Shown in pieces: positions 44,620 to 52,703 of a stretch of 64,000 bases of DNA. The DNA is taken from the NCBI GenBank assembly GCA_913055795.1, contig CAJXLA010000002.1, positions 1 through 64,000 on the forward strand, written 5' to 3'. The translations under genes and the position numbers were made by a program. Origin of the DNA: an uncultured Alcanivorax sp. (GTDB lineage Bacteria; Pseudomonadota; Gammaproteobacteria; Pseudomonadales; Alcanivoracaceae). A model generated the notes under the pieces. The model did no database searches. It was not told the origin of the DNA and saw nothing but the letters and a program-made list of their open reading frames with translations. The first letter of the stretch is position 1. Every line of letters begins with the position of its first letter.

Positions 44620-45336
44620 TTACATGATTTTCGGCAGCACCATTCCGGTGCGCGCCTTGTATTGGTCCCATTCCGGATAGCGGGCCATGGATGCTTCCTT
44701 CATGCGCATATTGGTCTGGAACAGCAGCCCCCAGATGGCTGCCAGGATCAGCCAGGGCAGCCAGTGCCAGACCACCAGGGCATAACTGCCGTAGACCATC
44801 ATTTCGCCCAGATAGTTGGGATGGCGCATGAAACGGAACATGCCGTCGGTGATCAGCCCGCGCTTGTAGCGCAGCGTGTAAAACTTCTGCGCGTCGGCGA
44901 CCAGCATGATGGCCAGTCCCAGGGTATGCACCGCAATGGCCAGGGTGAGCCAGGGCAGGGAAGCGCCGTCCGCGATGCCCGAAATCAGCAAGAAGGGAAA
45001 AATCCAGTAGGGACCAAGCACGAAGATGAGCGCGTTCAGCGCGCCGCCAAAGGTGATACGTTTCTGCCAGTTCGGGTCCGGAAAGACCGTATCCTTCATC
45101 AGCCAGGCTATGCCATAGGTGCCATGCAACCCCAGATAGACCCAGGCCTGCACCGAGGTGTCGCGGAAATACCACATCAGAAAGGCCACCCAGAGCGCGG
45201 TGGCGCCTTTCTGGAAGTTGATCACCCAGGCGAACTTGAGCACCCGGGGACCGCCCAGAAAGTCCCCGGACATATGATCAACAAAACGCGCCAGCCGCGC
45301 GAAAAAGGGATGGGGTTGCTGGGCGCCGTTATCCAT
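44620..45336 (-). CDS. ICMT/DUF1295-like membrane methyltransferase
   Basis: This 238-residue protein has about five membrane helices. RYKRGLITDGMFRFMRHPNY followed by LGEMMVYGSYALV is the typical C-terminal SAM-binding signature of isoprenylcysteine carboxyl methyltransferase-like and DUF1295 proteins (RHPxYxGE). In bacteria such proteins are often labelled NnrU-like or steroid-reductase-like, without proof of substrate. Its TAA stop is followed directly by heptads. It is a single minus-strand gene between two repeat elements. Confidence 0.78.
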   Translation of the reverse strand: MDNGAQQPHPFFARLARFVDHMSGDFLGGPRVLKFAWVINFQKGATALWVAFLMWYFRDTSVQAWVYLGLHGTYGIAWLMKDTVFPDPNWQKRITFGGALNALIFVLGPYWIFPFLLISGIADGASLPWLTLAIAVHTLGLAIMLVADAQKFYTLRYKRGLITDGMFRFMRHPNYLGEMMVYGSYALVVWHWLPWLILAAIWGLLFQTNMRMKEASMARYPEWDQYKARTGMVLPKIM

Positions 45337-45407
45337 GAGACCTCCCCGGGACTGTTCTGGTAAACGCCAAGCTTAGCAACTGACGACTACCGGCAAAATC
45401 GGCAGGG

Positions 45408-45578
45408 CAAAGCCGAAAGACGAAAGCCGAAAGTGGAAAGAAACACGGCGGACGCTTTAGTGCCCTTTTGCCGCGTTAACGGAACGTGCGCACGGCGCAA
45501 CCCGGTTTGACACCCTGGACCCGAAAGATCCTGCATTTGTCTTGCGTCTTGCGTCTTGCGTCTTGCGTCTTGCGTCTA
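45408..45578. repeat. compound heptad element between the ICMT-like and DUF393 genes
   Basis: The left arm has GAAAGAC, GAAAGCC, GAAAGTG and GAAAGAA units (45409-45443). The right arm is five perfect TCTTGCG heptads (45540-45574) that run into the TAG stop of the DUF393 gene. Between them are an imperfect hairpin and a GTGCGCACGGCGCA palindrome (45484-45503). Confidence 0.75.
45484..45503. repeat. GTAGGGTGCGC palindrome (copy 3, diverged)
   Basis: ACGTGCGCACGGCGCAACCC matches copy 2 with a few changes. It lies inside the compound heptad element. Confidence 0.45.
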
Positions 45579-45989
45579 GAATCTTTCGTTTCCTGTCTTG
45601 CCGAGATTATTGATCCGGGTCCGGCGCAACAGCTTGAGCAGCACATTGCGCCAGGCACGCAACAGCGGATAGAGCACCCGCGCGCGGGCGGGCGCGGCAA
45701 AGAGGTGGTAGTTCAGGCGGTTGAAAACGCCGCTACGCGAACTCAGCAGCGCCAGCACCCGGATGGCGTCGTCGGCGTAGTACAGCTCATCGTCCACCTT
45801 GAGGACCATGCCCTCGTCGATGTCCCAGCCCCGGGCGGTGATCGCCGGCAGGAAGCGGTGATCGGTGCGCGCGTCCACCAGTTCCAGCGTCCCGAGGGAC
45901 TGACGCACGCGCACAAGCCGGGCATAGAAGTCGCACGCGGGACATTGCTGGTCGTAGATCAGATAAAGCTTGTGTCCGGTCTTTGCCAT
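45576..45989 (-). CDS. DUF393 (DCC family) thiol-disulfide oxidoreductase-like protein
   Basis: This 137-residue protein begins MAKTGHKLYLIYDQQCPACD, with the family motif DxxCPxC (here DQQCPAC), and continues LVDARTDHRFLPAI and VLKVDDELYYADDAIRVLAL. DCC proteins have a thioredoxin-like fold and are presumed redox-active. It lies seven bases downstream of rsmE on the same strand, so the two are co-transcribed. The C-terminal tail runs into a heptad array. Confidence 0.87.
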   Translation of the reverse strand: MAKTGHKLYLIYDQQCPACDFYARLVRVRQSLGTLELVDARTDHRFLPAITARGWDIDEGMVLKVDDELYYADDAIRVLALLSSRSGVFNRLNYHLFAAPARARVLYPLLRAWRNVLLKLLRRTRINNLGKTGNERF

Positions 45990-45996
45990 AAGGATC

Positions 45997-46713
45997 TTAT
46001 ACCAGCCGCATGATGCGCCCCACCAGCGTGGGCAGGGCCGTGTCCACCTTCAGGATACGCTCGCCCAGGCCCACACAGGCAAAGCCCTGTTCGCGGAACC
46101 AGTCCACCTCGTGATCGATCCAGCCGCCCTCCGGGCCGATGGCCAGGGTCACCGCTTCGGTAAGATCGCAGGGCATGGCCGCGTCATCACCCGGATGGGC
46201 CAGCAGACAGCGTGAATCCCGGGCGAAGCAGGGCAGTTCGTCCTCCACAAAGGGGCGGAACCAGCGCTGCAGATGAACCCGGGGCAGCAAGGTATCGCCC
46301 GCCTGCTCCAGGCCCAGCAGCAGTTTCTCGCGGATCTTGTCCGCTTCCAGCTCCGGGCTCTGCCAGAAGCTTTTCTCCACCCGATGGCTATGGACCAGCA
46401 CCAGGTCCTTGATGCCCAGGCTGGTGGCGTCGATCAGGGTGCGCCGGAGCATGGCCGGGCGCGGCAGCGCCAGGATGAGGCGCAAGGGCAGCGGCTCGGG
46501 CGCGGCGCGCTCGGCCTCGAAATCCAGCACCGCGCCCTCGGCATCGCGATCGCGCACCCGGGCGGTGCCGCGCGCACCGTTCAGCAGGCCGGCGCGCAGC
46601 GCATCACCGGTGTCCAGGCCCAGCACCCGGCGGATATGCTCGGCCCGGCGCCCGGTCACGCGCCAGGTGCCGTCGTCCCGGCGGTCGGTGTCTTCCAGCA
46701 GCAACAGGTTCAT
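45997..46713 (-). CDS. rsmE: 16S rRNA m3U1498 methyltransferase
   Basis: This 238-residue SPOUT-fold methyltransferase begins MNLLLLEDTDRR and has an N-terminal PUA-like domain (RRAEHIRRVLGLDTGDALRA). The knotted SAM-binding C-terminus contains LAIGPEGGW and LGERILKVDTALPTLVGRI, both diagnostic. The start at 46713 is preferred because the family N-terminus is MNLLLL; an ATG at 46749 adds 12 residues without homology. Confidence 0.94.
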   Translation of the reverse strand: MNLLLLEDTDRRDDGTWRVTGRRAEHIRRVLGLDTGDALRAGLLNGARGTARVRDRDAEGAVLDFEAERAAPEPLPLRLILALPRPAMLRRTLIDATSLGIKDLVLVHSHRVEKSFWQSPELEADKIREKLLLGLEQAGDTLLPRVHLQRWFRPFVEDELPCFARDSRCLLAHPGDDAAMPCDLTEAVTLAIGPEGGWIDHEVDWFREQGFACVGLGERILKVDTALPTLVGRIMRLV

Positions 46714-46817
46714 GCGGGGATTATTCCAGTTGCGGCGCGCCTGCGCCATTCAGACTGACCACAGGGTCGTCGGCCTGGCGTTTTTCGAGCTTGCGCTCAG
46801 ACCCGGGCTTGTTACCC

Positions 46818-46976
46818 TAGCAGGCTGTTGAAAGCCCCGCAGGGCCTGGCCTGAAACGTCCATCTGCTGCACTTTGTCGCTCGGCAAGGGAACCCCCCTT
46901 CCCGGCGCAACAAAGCACACCAGCTGCACGCTTCAGGCCACGCTGAGTGCGCAAGGGGTCTTCCAGCAGCCTGCTA
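46818..46976. mobile_element. 159-bp inverted-repeat element (copy 4)
   Basis: The ends TAGCAGGCTGTTGAAAG and CTTCCAGCAGCCTGCTA frame an interior nearly identical in layout to copy 1 (CCATCTGCTGC, TCGCTCGG, AAGCACACCAGCTGCACGCT). It fills most of the rsmE-MoxR spacer (46714-47025). No ORF. Confidence 0.75.
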
Positions 46977-47025
46977 CCCGTGCGGCGCCGGGCCGCCGAC
47001 CTGTGTGAAGATCGTGGAGAAGACC

Positions 47026-47871
47026 ATGGAGTTCCAGGGTACCGACCAGTACGTCGTCACCGAAGACCTGAAGATGGCGGTCAATGCCGCCATCAACCTG
47101 AAGCGCCCCCTGCTCATCAAGGGTGAGCCGGGCACGGGCAAGACCATGCTGGCCGAGGAAGTGGCCGAGGCCATCAATGCGCCGCTGATTACCTGGCACA
47201 TCAAGTCCAGCACCAAGGCGCAGCAGGGGTTGTACGAGTACGACGCCGTGTCGCGCCTGCGCGATTCCCAGCTCGGTAACGAAGGTGTCGAGGATGTAGC
47301 CAACTACATCAAGAAGGGCAAGCTCTGGGAAGCCTTCGAGGCGGACGAGCAGACGGTGCTGCTCATCGACGAGATCGACAAGGCGGACATCGAGTTTCCC
47401 AATGACCTGTTGCAGGAACTCGACCGCATGGAGTTCTTCGTCTACGAAACCGGCGAAACCATCCGGGCGAAGCAGCGGCCTATCGTCATCATTACCTCGA
47501 ACAACGAGAAGGAACTGCCGGACGCCTTCCTGCGGCGCTGTTTCTTCCACTACATCAACTTCCCGGATGCCGAGACCATGATGGATATCCTGGATGTGCA
47601 CTTCCCGGATCTGAAAAAGGACATGGTCAAGGAAGCCCTGGAAATCTTCTTCGATCTGCGCAAGGTTCCGGGGCTGAAGAAAAAGCCCTCCACCTCGGAG
47701 CTGATCGACTGGCTCAAGCTGCTGATGGCCGACGATATCCCGGACGATATTCTCACCAACCGGGATCCGAGCAAGGCCATTCCGCCGCTGTACGGCGCCC
47801 TGGTGAAGAACGAATCGGACGTTCAGCTGCTGGAACGCCTGGCCTTTATGGCGCGCCGCGAAGGGCGCTAG
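47026..47871 (+). CDS. MoxR family AAA+ ATPase
   Basis: This 281-residue ATPase has Walker A KGEPGTGKTMLAEE (about residues 32-45), Walker B TVLLIDEIDKAD, sensor 1 IVIITSNNEKELPDAFLRR with the arginine finger, and a C-terminal lid. MoxR ATPases work as chaperones with VWA-domain partners, and the VWA gene lies just downstream. The ATG at 47026 matches homologue N-termini (M.F.GTD.YV) and has GGAGA upstream; an in-frame GTG at 47005 is an alternative. Confidence 0.92.
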   Translation: MEFQGTDQYVVTEDLKMAVNAAINLKRPLLIKGEPGTGKTMLAEEVAEAINAPLITWHIKSSTKAQQGLYEYDAVSRLRDSQLGNEGVEDVANYIKKGKLWEAFEADEQTVLLIDEIDKADIEFPNDLLQELDRMEFFVYETGETIRAKQRPIVIITSNNEKELPDAFLRRCFFHYINFPDAETMMDILDVHFPDLKKDMVKEALEIFFDLRKVPGLKKKPSTSELIDWLKLLMADDIPDDILTNRDPSKAIPPLYGALVKNESDVQLLERLAFMARREGR

Positions 47872-47890
47872 AACAGGGCATTGCCAGCCA

Positions 47891-47947
47891 TGGTGCGCAC
47901 AGCGCACCCTACGCTGGATCAGGAGTAGGGTGCGCCCGTGCGCACCA
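47891..47947. repeat. paired GTAGGGTGCGC palindromes (copy 4) between MoxR and VWA genes
   Basis: GGTGCGCACAGCGCACCCTA and its inverted partner TAGGGTGCGCCCGTGCGCAC are separated by 14 bases. They fill the short gap in the otherwise compact two-gene operon. Confidence 0.65.
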
Positions 47948-47978
47948 GCGAATGATCTGAAACGGCAAGAGAAACCGC

Positions 47979-49157
47979 ATGCTCGTCAACTTTTTCCAGA
48001 CGTTGCGCAACTACCGGGTGCCCGTAAGCATGCGCGAGTTGCTGGATCTCTATGAAGCGCTGCAGGCCCGCGTGGCCTGGGGCAGCATCGACGAGTTCTA
48101 TCAGCTCGCCCGGGCGGTCATGGTCAAGGATGAGGCCCACTATGACCGTTTCGACCGTGCCTTCGCCGCCTATTTCGAGGGTCTGGAAGAACTGGGCAAT
48201 GAATGGCTTACGCAGTCCATTCCCGAGGACTGGCTTCGCAAGGAACTGGAGAAGAACCTCACTCAGGAAGAAATCGACCAGCTGGAGGGCAACGGCAGTC
48301 TGGAAGAGCTCATGGAGAAATTCCGTGAGCGCCTGGAGAACCAGGACGAGCGCCACGAGGGTGGCAACCGCCATATCGGCACCGGCGGCACCTCGCCCTT
48401 CGGTGCCTATGGTGCACATCCGGAGGGCATCCGCCTGGGCGGGCCTTCGCGCAATCAGCGCGCCACCAAGGTCTGGGAAAAGCGTGAATTCGCTAACCTG
48501 GACGATTCGCGTGAACTGGGTACCCGCGACATCAAGCTCGCGCTGCGCCGCCTGCGCAAGCTCGCCCGCACCGGCCGCGAGGAAGAACTGGATCTGGACA
48601 CCACCATCAGCTCCACGGCCAGGAACGCCGGCCTGCTGGATATCCATATGCGGCCGGAACAGGAAAACCGCGCCAAGGTGCTGCTGTTCTTCGATGTGGG
48701 CGGTTCCATGGATACGCACATCAAGACCTGCGAAGAACTGTTCTCCGCCGCCCGGCAGGAGTTCAAGCACATGGAATACTTCTACTTCCACAACTTCGTG
48801 TACGAGTATGTGTGGAAGGACAATCGCCGGCGCTGGGACGAAAAGATGCCGTTGTGGGATGTGCTCCACAAGTACGGCCATGACTACAAGGTGATCTTCG
48901 TGGGCGATGCCGCCATGAGCCCCTATGAGATCAATTCCGTGGGCGGGTCCATTGAGCACTGGAACAAGGAAGCCGGCGCGGTCTGGTTTCAGCGCATCAC
49001 CGAAACCTATGACAAGGTAGCCTGGCTCAACCCGGAGCCGCGCAAGACCTGGGACTATGTCACCTCCACCGCCTGGATTCGCCAGTTGGTCGACGACCAC
49101 ATGTATCCGTTGACCATGGAAGGGATTGATGAGGCGGTACGCTACCTCGCGAAGTAG
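47979..49157 (+). CDS. VWA domain (CoxE-like) protein
   Basis: This 392-residue protein pairs with the upstream MoxR ATPase. The N-terminal helical region (about 1-110) is followed by a Gly-rich linker (about 125-150, GTGGTSPFGAYG). The von Willebrand A domain starts at about 230 with the MIDAS-type motif LFFDVGGSMDTH (DxGxS). Such MoxR/VWA pairs act as metal-insertion or activation chaperones for partner complexes. No client gene is next to them. The stop reads AAGTAGCAA, resembling the heptad repeats. Confidence 0.88.
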   Translation: MLVNFFQTLRNYRVPVSMRELLDLYEALQARVAWGSIDEFYQLARAVMVKDEAHYDRFDRAFAAYFEGLEELGNEWLTQSIPEDWLRKELEKNLTQEEIDQLEGNGSLEELMEKFRERLENQDERHEGGNRHIGTGGTSPFGAYGAHPEGIRLGGPSRNQRATKVWEKREFANLDDSRELGTRDIKLALRRLRKLARTGREEELDLDTTISSTARNAGLLDIHMRPEQENRAKVLLFFDVGGSMDTHIKTCEELFSAARQEFKHMEYFYFHNFVYEYVWKDNRRRWDEKMPLWDVLHKYGHDYKVIFVGDAAMSPYEINSVGGSIEHWNKEAGAVWFQRITETYDKVAWLNPEPRKTWDYVTSTAWIRQLVDDHMYPLTMEGIDEAVRYLAK

Positions 49158-49177
49158 CAACACGCCAGAAGCGGGCG

Positions 49178-49221
49178 CGGGAGCGACCCCCGTGCCCGCT
49201 GGATAATCCCTGCCTCGACTT
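49178..49221 (+). repeat. diverged REP-like GGGAG element
   Basis: GCGGGAGCGACCCCCGTGCC and ATCCCTGCCTCGACT resemble the plus-oriented elements at 13902 and 20028. The rest of the 49158-49388 spacer shows no gene. Confidence 0.4.
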
Positions 49222-49388
49222 GTGATTCGGGTTTGTGTGGAAGCAGGTTGAACCGGCCGTCGCTTTTCTCCGATTACGGGCCAAAAGCATCCGCTCCGCT
49301 GTCCCGGAAATGCTATTGTGAAATTTCCATTCTTTCCCGTACCGGTTGCCAAGGCGTCATGGAAGGGTGACAACATTCAGAGGGACCC

Positions 49389-49820
49389 ATGAGTCAAACG
49401 AAGATGTTCGAAAGCCTGGGCGCGCCATTGCGCAATGTGCGCTCGTCCTGTGGCAGTGTCCGCGAATCCGATGGCGCCGTGTTTCTGCGGGTCTGGCAGG
49501 ACAGCAGCCGGAAAATCGACGGCAAACGCTATATGTGGATCTCGGACGACACGCCCGTGGCCGAAGACGCAGCGACCCGGGAGCGGCTGGAGCATGCCCG
49601 TCTGATCCAGTCCGGGCGACCCTGCTACATGGTCATGTGCCAGGCCGAGGATACCCGTGCCGAGCCGCGTAAAGTGAAGACGTTCAATGCCCGGGAGCTT
49701 TTTGAAGGCGGCGAGGTTGTTTTCACGGAAGGCGCCTACTGGCTCGAGCTGGCGGGACGGGTGGCGGTCAAGCATGTGACCTCGGAAAGGAAGGAATCGG
49801 CCGATTCCAGTAACGCTTGA
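49389..49820 (+). CDS. hypothetical protein
   Basis: This 143-residue soluble protein begins MSQTKMFESLGAPLRNVRSS and includes DGKRYMWISDDTPVAEDAAT and YMVMCQAEDTRAEPRKVK. I do not recognise the family. There is no signal peptide or membrane segment. It has GAGGGA before the ATG and normal high-GC codon use. It stands alone between the VWA gene and a convergent DUF1499 lipoprotein gene. Confidence 0.7.
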   Translation: MSQTKMFESLGAPLRNVRSSCGSVRESDGAVFLRVWQDSSRKIDGKRYMWISDDTPVAEDAATRERLEHARLIQSGRPCYMVMCQAEDTRAEPRKVKTFNARELFEGGEVVFTEGAYWLELAGRVAVKHVTSERKESADSSNA

Positions 49821-49926
49821 CGCGCCTGTGTCCGGTCCGGTGTTTGCAATCGGCAAGGGCCGCGCCTTCGTGGAACTCTTTGAACCGGACTGACTCGGTC
49901 CCGAACAGCGCAACGGGCTGGCAATG

Positions 49927-50415
49927 CTATTTCCGGCTGGTTTCGTCCTTCCCGCTGATCAGCTCGGCCTCGATCAGCTTTTTCCGCAGTTTGTCCACCC
50001 GCTCGCGATTCACGTTGAAATCGTAATAGCCCACCCGTGCACTGGACCGGACATGAACCCGGTTGCTCTCACGTGTCCGCAGGAGCTCCAGGTCATCGGT
50101 ATAGAAGCGCCAGGGGCTGACCACTTCCGCGTGCAGATAGTATTCGCTGCGCTTGACCACGGTGGTGCGTTCCATGCCGTTGACGACTTCACCCAGACGT
50201 TGCCAGGTGTCATCGCTGTGGGCCTGAAGTTCGAAGGGCGCGATCTGCTTGTCCGGGTCCTCGGCCTGACTGCTCACGCAGCGCGGCGGTTCCGGGCAGG
50301 GCGTCAGCTCGCCGTCCTCGGCCAACCCCGTGCTGTGCCGGGTGATGGAGCAGGCGGAAAGCGTCAACACCATCAGGGGCAGGGCAGTGCGGCAAGCGAT
50401 GGCGCGAGCGGTCAT
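49927..50415 (-). CDS. DUF1499 lipoprotein
   Basis: This 162-residue protein begins with a lipoprotein signal (TALPLMVLTLSACS, lipobox LSAC). The DUF1499 pattern CPEPPRCVSSQAEDPDK, DDTWQRLGEVVNG and RSSARVGYYDFNVNRERVD fills the rest. Function is unknown; the family is common in proteobacterial envelopes. It is monocistronic and divergent from the toxin-antitoxin operon. Confidence 0.88.
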   Translation of the reverse strand: MTARAIACRTALPLMVLTLSACSITRHSTGLAEDGELTPCPEPPRCVSSQAEDPDKQIAPFELQAHSDDTWQRLGEVVNGMERTTVVKRSEYYLHAEVVSPWRFYTDDLELLRTRESNRVHVRSSARVGYYDFNVNRERVDKLRKKLIEAELISGKDETSRK

Positions 50416-50506
50416 GAGTCTCTCCGGCTGAAGTCAGACCTACAGCATACGCACGAACCGTGGTTGTGACGTGAAAAGATTCGGCCTTGCTCGTTGATCG
50501 TGCTGA

Positions 50507-50524
50507 TTGCTACATTTGTAGCAA
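50507..50524. promoter_or_regulatory. 18-bp palindromic operator of the ParD-like/zeta operon
   Basis: TTGCTAC-ATTT-GTAGCAA is a perfect 7-4-7 inverted repeat 22 bases before the antitoxin start. Its position fits autoregulation by the antitoxin or toxin-antitoxin complex, as in most type II modules. It is inferred from position and symmetry only. Confidence 0.65.
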
Positions 50525-50546
50525 GATGCAGCAGCCGAGGTGGGTT

Positions 50547-50948
50547 ATGGCAAGTCCCATGAGACTGGACGCGGCGCTGGTGCGCGCGGCCGAGGCGCAA
50601 GGGCGGCTGGAGAAGCGCTCCACGCCCCGGCAGATCGAGTACTGGGCGGAGCTGGGCCGGCAGCTGGCCGGTGAGCTGTCCCTGGAGGATGTACTGGCCG
50701 TCCGTCAGGGGCTGGCGCGCGTCCGGGTTGAGGCCGTGGAAGCGGGCCCGGTGGATTCGGACGAGGTGTTCGCCCGGGTCGACGAACTGCGCGAGGATGG
50801 TGGGCTCTATGAGGCGGTAACGGAGGCGCCCGTTCACTTCGAGCCCAGCCGGAGCCGGCCGGGCATGCTGGACCGGGTTTATCCCGACGGCCGACGGGAA
50901 ACCGGTGTGTTCCGTGACGGTGAATTCCGGGTGGCTCATTCCGCATGA
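50547..50948 (+). CDS. ParD-like antitoxin
   Basis: This 133-residue protein begins MASPMRLDAALVRAAEAQGR and continues LEKRSTPRQIEYWAELGRQL, the ribbon-helix-helix-type pattern of ParD-like antitoxins (PF11903-like). The C-terminal part (DRVYPDGRRETGVFRDGEFR) would wrap the toxin. The start at 50547 follows GAGGTGGG; an earlier ATG at 50529 and a longer frame from 50487 overlap the operator region. The stop overlaps the zeta-toxin start by four bases. Confidence 0.83.
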   Translation: MASPMRLDAALVRAAEAQGRLEKRSTPRQIEYWAELGRQLAGELSLEDVLAVRQGLARVRVEAVEAGPVDSDEVFARVDELREDGGLYEAVTEAPVHFEPSRSRPGMLDRVYPDGRRETGVFRDGEFRVAHSA

Positions 50949-51526
50949 GTGCGCCTCAGCTCTGGCTGCTGGCCGGTGGTAACGGGGCCGGCAAATCCAC
51001 CTTTTATCGTCTTGCCCTTCAGCCCCGGGGACTGCCCTTTATCAATGCGGACCGGATTGCCCGCGATCTGGCACCGACGGAGACGGACAACACGAGCTAT
51101 CAGGCCGCTGTTATAGCCGAAAAGCTGCGCACGGAGTGGCTGGAAGCGGGACGGACCTTTTGTTTTGAAACCGTGTTCTCTCATCCGGGCAAGGTGGATT
51201 TCGTCGCCCGGGCCCGGGCGCTGGGCTACAAGGTTCTCTTTGTCTATATGCATCTGGAGTCTGCCGAGCTGAATCTGGCCCGGGTGAGTCAGCGCGTGAG
51301 TTCCGGAGGCCATGGTGTGCCGGAAGACAAGGTTCGCAGCCGTTTGCCCCGGACCCGGGAGCATGCCCGCCGTGTTGTCCCCCTGGTGGATGAGCTGCGT
51401 CTGCTCGACAACAGCCAGCGCGCTACCCCTTTTCACGAGCTCGCATTGGTGCGCCAGGGCCGGGTGGTGCGGGCCGTGAATCCCTTGCCCGACTGGGCGC
51501 GATCCCTGTTGGCCGTTTCGCGTTGA
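50945..51526 (+). CDS. zeta toxin family kinase
   Basis: This 193-residue P-loop protein has Walker A AGGNGAGKSTFYRL (about residues 10-23), the substrate-binding NADRIARDLAP and FCFETVFSHPGK segments, and an Arg-rich lid region (RVSSGGHGVPEDKVRSRLPR). Zeta toxins phosphorylate UDP-N-acetylglucosamine and block cell-wall synthesis. Its usual partner is epsilon; here the neighbour is a ParD-like protein joined by an ATGA overlap. All motif residues look intact. Confidence 0.88.
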   Translation: MSAPQLWLLAGGNGAGKSTFYRLALQPRGLPFINADRIARDLAPTETDNTSYQAAVIAEKLRTEWLEAGRTFCFETVFSHPGKVDFVARARALGYKVLFVYMHLESAELNLARVSQRVSSGGHGVPEDKVRSRLPRTREHARRVVPLVDELRLLDNSQRATPFHELALVRQGRVVRAVNPLPDWARSLLAVSR

Positions 51527-51622
51527 AGGATAGCTCCGGTTCGCTGCGGCGTATGGCGGGGACGGTTACAAGTCCGGGCCCGGCTCGGGTACGCTGTGCC
51601 CTGGCCTACAGGGGAGAACGGG

Positions 51623-52132
51623 ATGCCGGAAACACGACAGCGGCTGAATGATGTCATGACGGCATGGGGCCGTTTTCTCGTTCTCTTTCTGCTCTGGTGG
51701 ATCATCTCCGAAGGCGATGGGAGCGGTCTGTGGTTCGGGGGCATCGCCGCCGCGCTGGTGGCCTGGTTCTCGGTACGTTTTTTCGCGGGCGATGACTATC
51801 GCATCCGCTGGCGGGCCCTGCCCGGTTTCGCGGTCTTTTTCCTCACCCGATCCGTGGCGGCGGGCACCGACGTGGCGCTTCGTTTGCTGCGGCCTGCACT
51901 GCCCCTTCAGCCCGGGGAAATTACGCTCACCACCCGGCTTCCCGGCGGGGCGCCACACGGGTTGCTGGCCAATACCCTGAGTCTCTTGCCCGGCACGCTG
52001 ACCGTGTCTCTGCGCGGCGATACGCTGGTGCTTCACGGCCTGGATCTGCGCATGGACCTGGAGGCTTCGGTGCGCCAGGTGGAAGTGCGCATCGCGCGGC
52101 TGTTCGGCTGTCGGCTGGAGTCGGCATCATGA
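51623..52132 (+). CDS. mnhE: Mrp-type cation/proton antiporter subunit E
   Basis: This 169-residue membrane protein has two or three N-terminal helices and a cytoplasmic C-terminal domain with NTLSLLPGTLTVSLRGDTLV, the hallmark of MnhE/MrpE (TPGT or LPGT motif). It is the first gene of a nine-gene operon in which each gene overlaps the next by four or eight bases. The start at 51623 follows AGGGGAGAACGGG and is preferred over 51596. Confidence 0.93.
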   Translation: MPETRQRLNDVMTAWGRFLVLFLLWWIISEGDGSGLWFGGIAAALVAWFSVRFFAGDDYRIRWRALPGFAVFFLTRSVAAGTDVALRLLRPALPLQPGEITLTTRLPGGAPHGLLANTLSLLPGTLTVSLRGDTLVLHGLDLRMDLEASVRQVEVRIARLFGCRLESAS

Positions 52133-52410
52133 CGCTGATGTTGTCTGGCACCGCCCTGGTGTTGCTGGCGACCCTGGTGCTGGGCCTGGTCCGCATCTGG
52201 CTGGGTCCGGCGCCGGCGGATCGCATGCTCGCCTCGCAGCTGTTCGGTACCACCGGAGTGGCGTTGCTGCTGGTACTGGCCGAGGCCCAGACGGCGCCCG
52301 CGTTGCGGGACGCGGCCCTGACCCTGGCGGTGCTGGCCATTCTTGCCTGTGTGGCTTTTGTCACGCGCATGGTGGGTGCGGACGTGGACGAAGACGAGGG
52401 GGACTCGTGA
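52129..52410 (+). CDS. mnhF: Mrp-type antiporter subunit F
   Basis: This 93-residue protein has three helices. RIWLGPAPADRMLASQLFGT is the MnhF signature (GP...DR......). It ends with an acidic tail (DVDEDEGDS). It overlaps mnhE and mnhG by four bases each. Confidence 0.93.
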   Translation: MTLMLSGTALVLLATLVLGLVRIWLGPAPADRMLASQLFGTTGVALLLVLAEAQTAPALRDAALTLAVLAILACVAFVTRMVGADVDEDEGDS

Positions 52411-52703
52411 GCGGGCTCGAGTTGCTGCGGGTGCTGTTGCTCGCCGCGGGTTGTTTCTTCTTTGCGGTGGGCACCCTGGGCCTTTTCCGCCTGCCGGATA
52501 CTCGTACCCGGCTCCACGCCCTGACCAAGGTGGACAATCTGGGACTGGGCCTGATGGTGCTCGGGTTACTGCCCGGGGTGGAATCCGTGCCCGCGGGTCT
52601 GAAGCTGGTGCTGATCTGGCTGGTGGCCCTGGCGGCCGCCGCCACCGCCGCTCACCTGGTGGCCCGGGCCGTCCGTGTCAGCGAGGGAGACGACGATGGC
52701 TGA
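52407..52703 (+). CDS. mnhG: Mrp-type antiporter subunit G
   Basis: This 98-residue protein has three helices. GTLGLFRLPDTRTRLHALTK is diagnostic for MnhG/PhaG (G.lRLPD.yTRlHA..K). GTG is used as the start codon, within the GTGA overlap with mnhF. Confidence 0.93.
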   Translation: MSGLELLRVLLLAAGCFFFAVGTLGLFRLPDTRTRLHALTKVDNLGLGLMVLGLLPGVESVPAGLKLVLIWLVALAAAATAAHLVARAVRVSEGDDDG

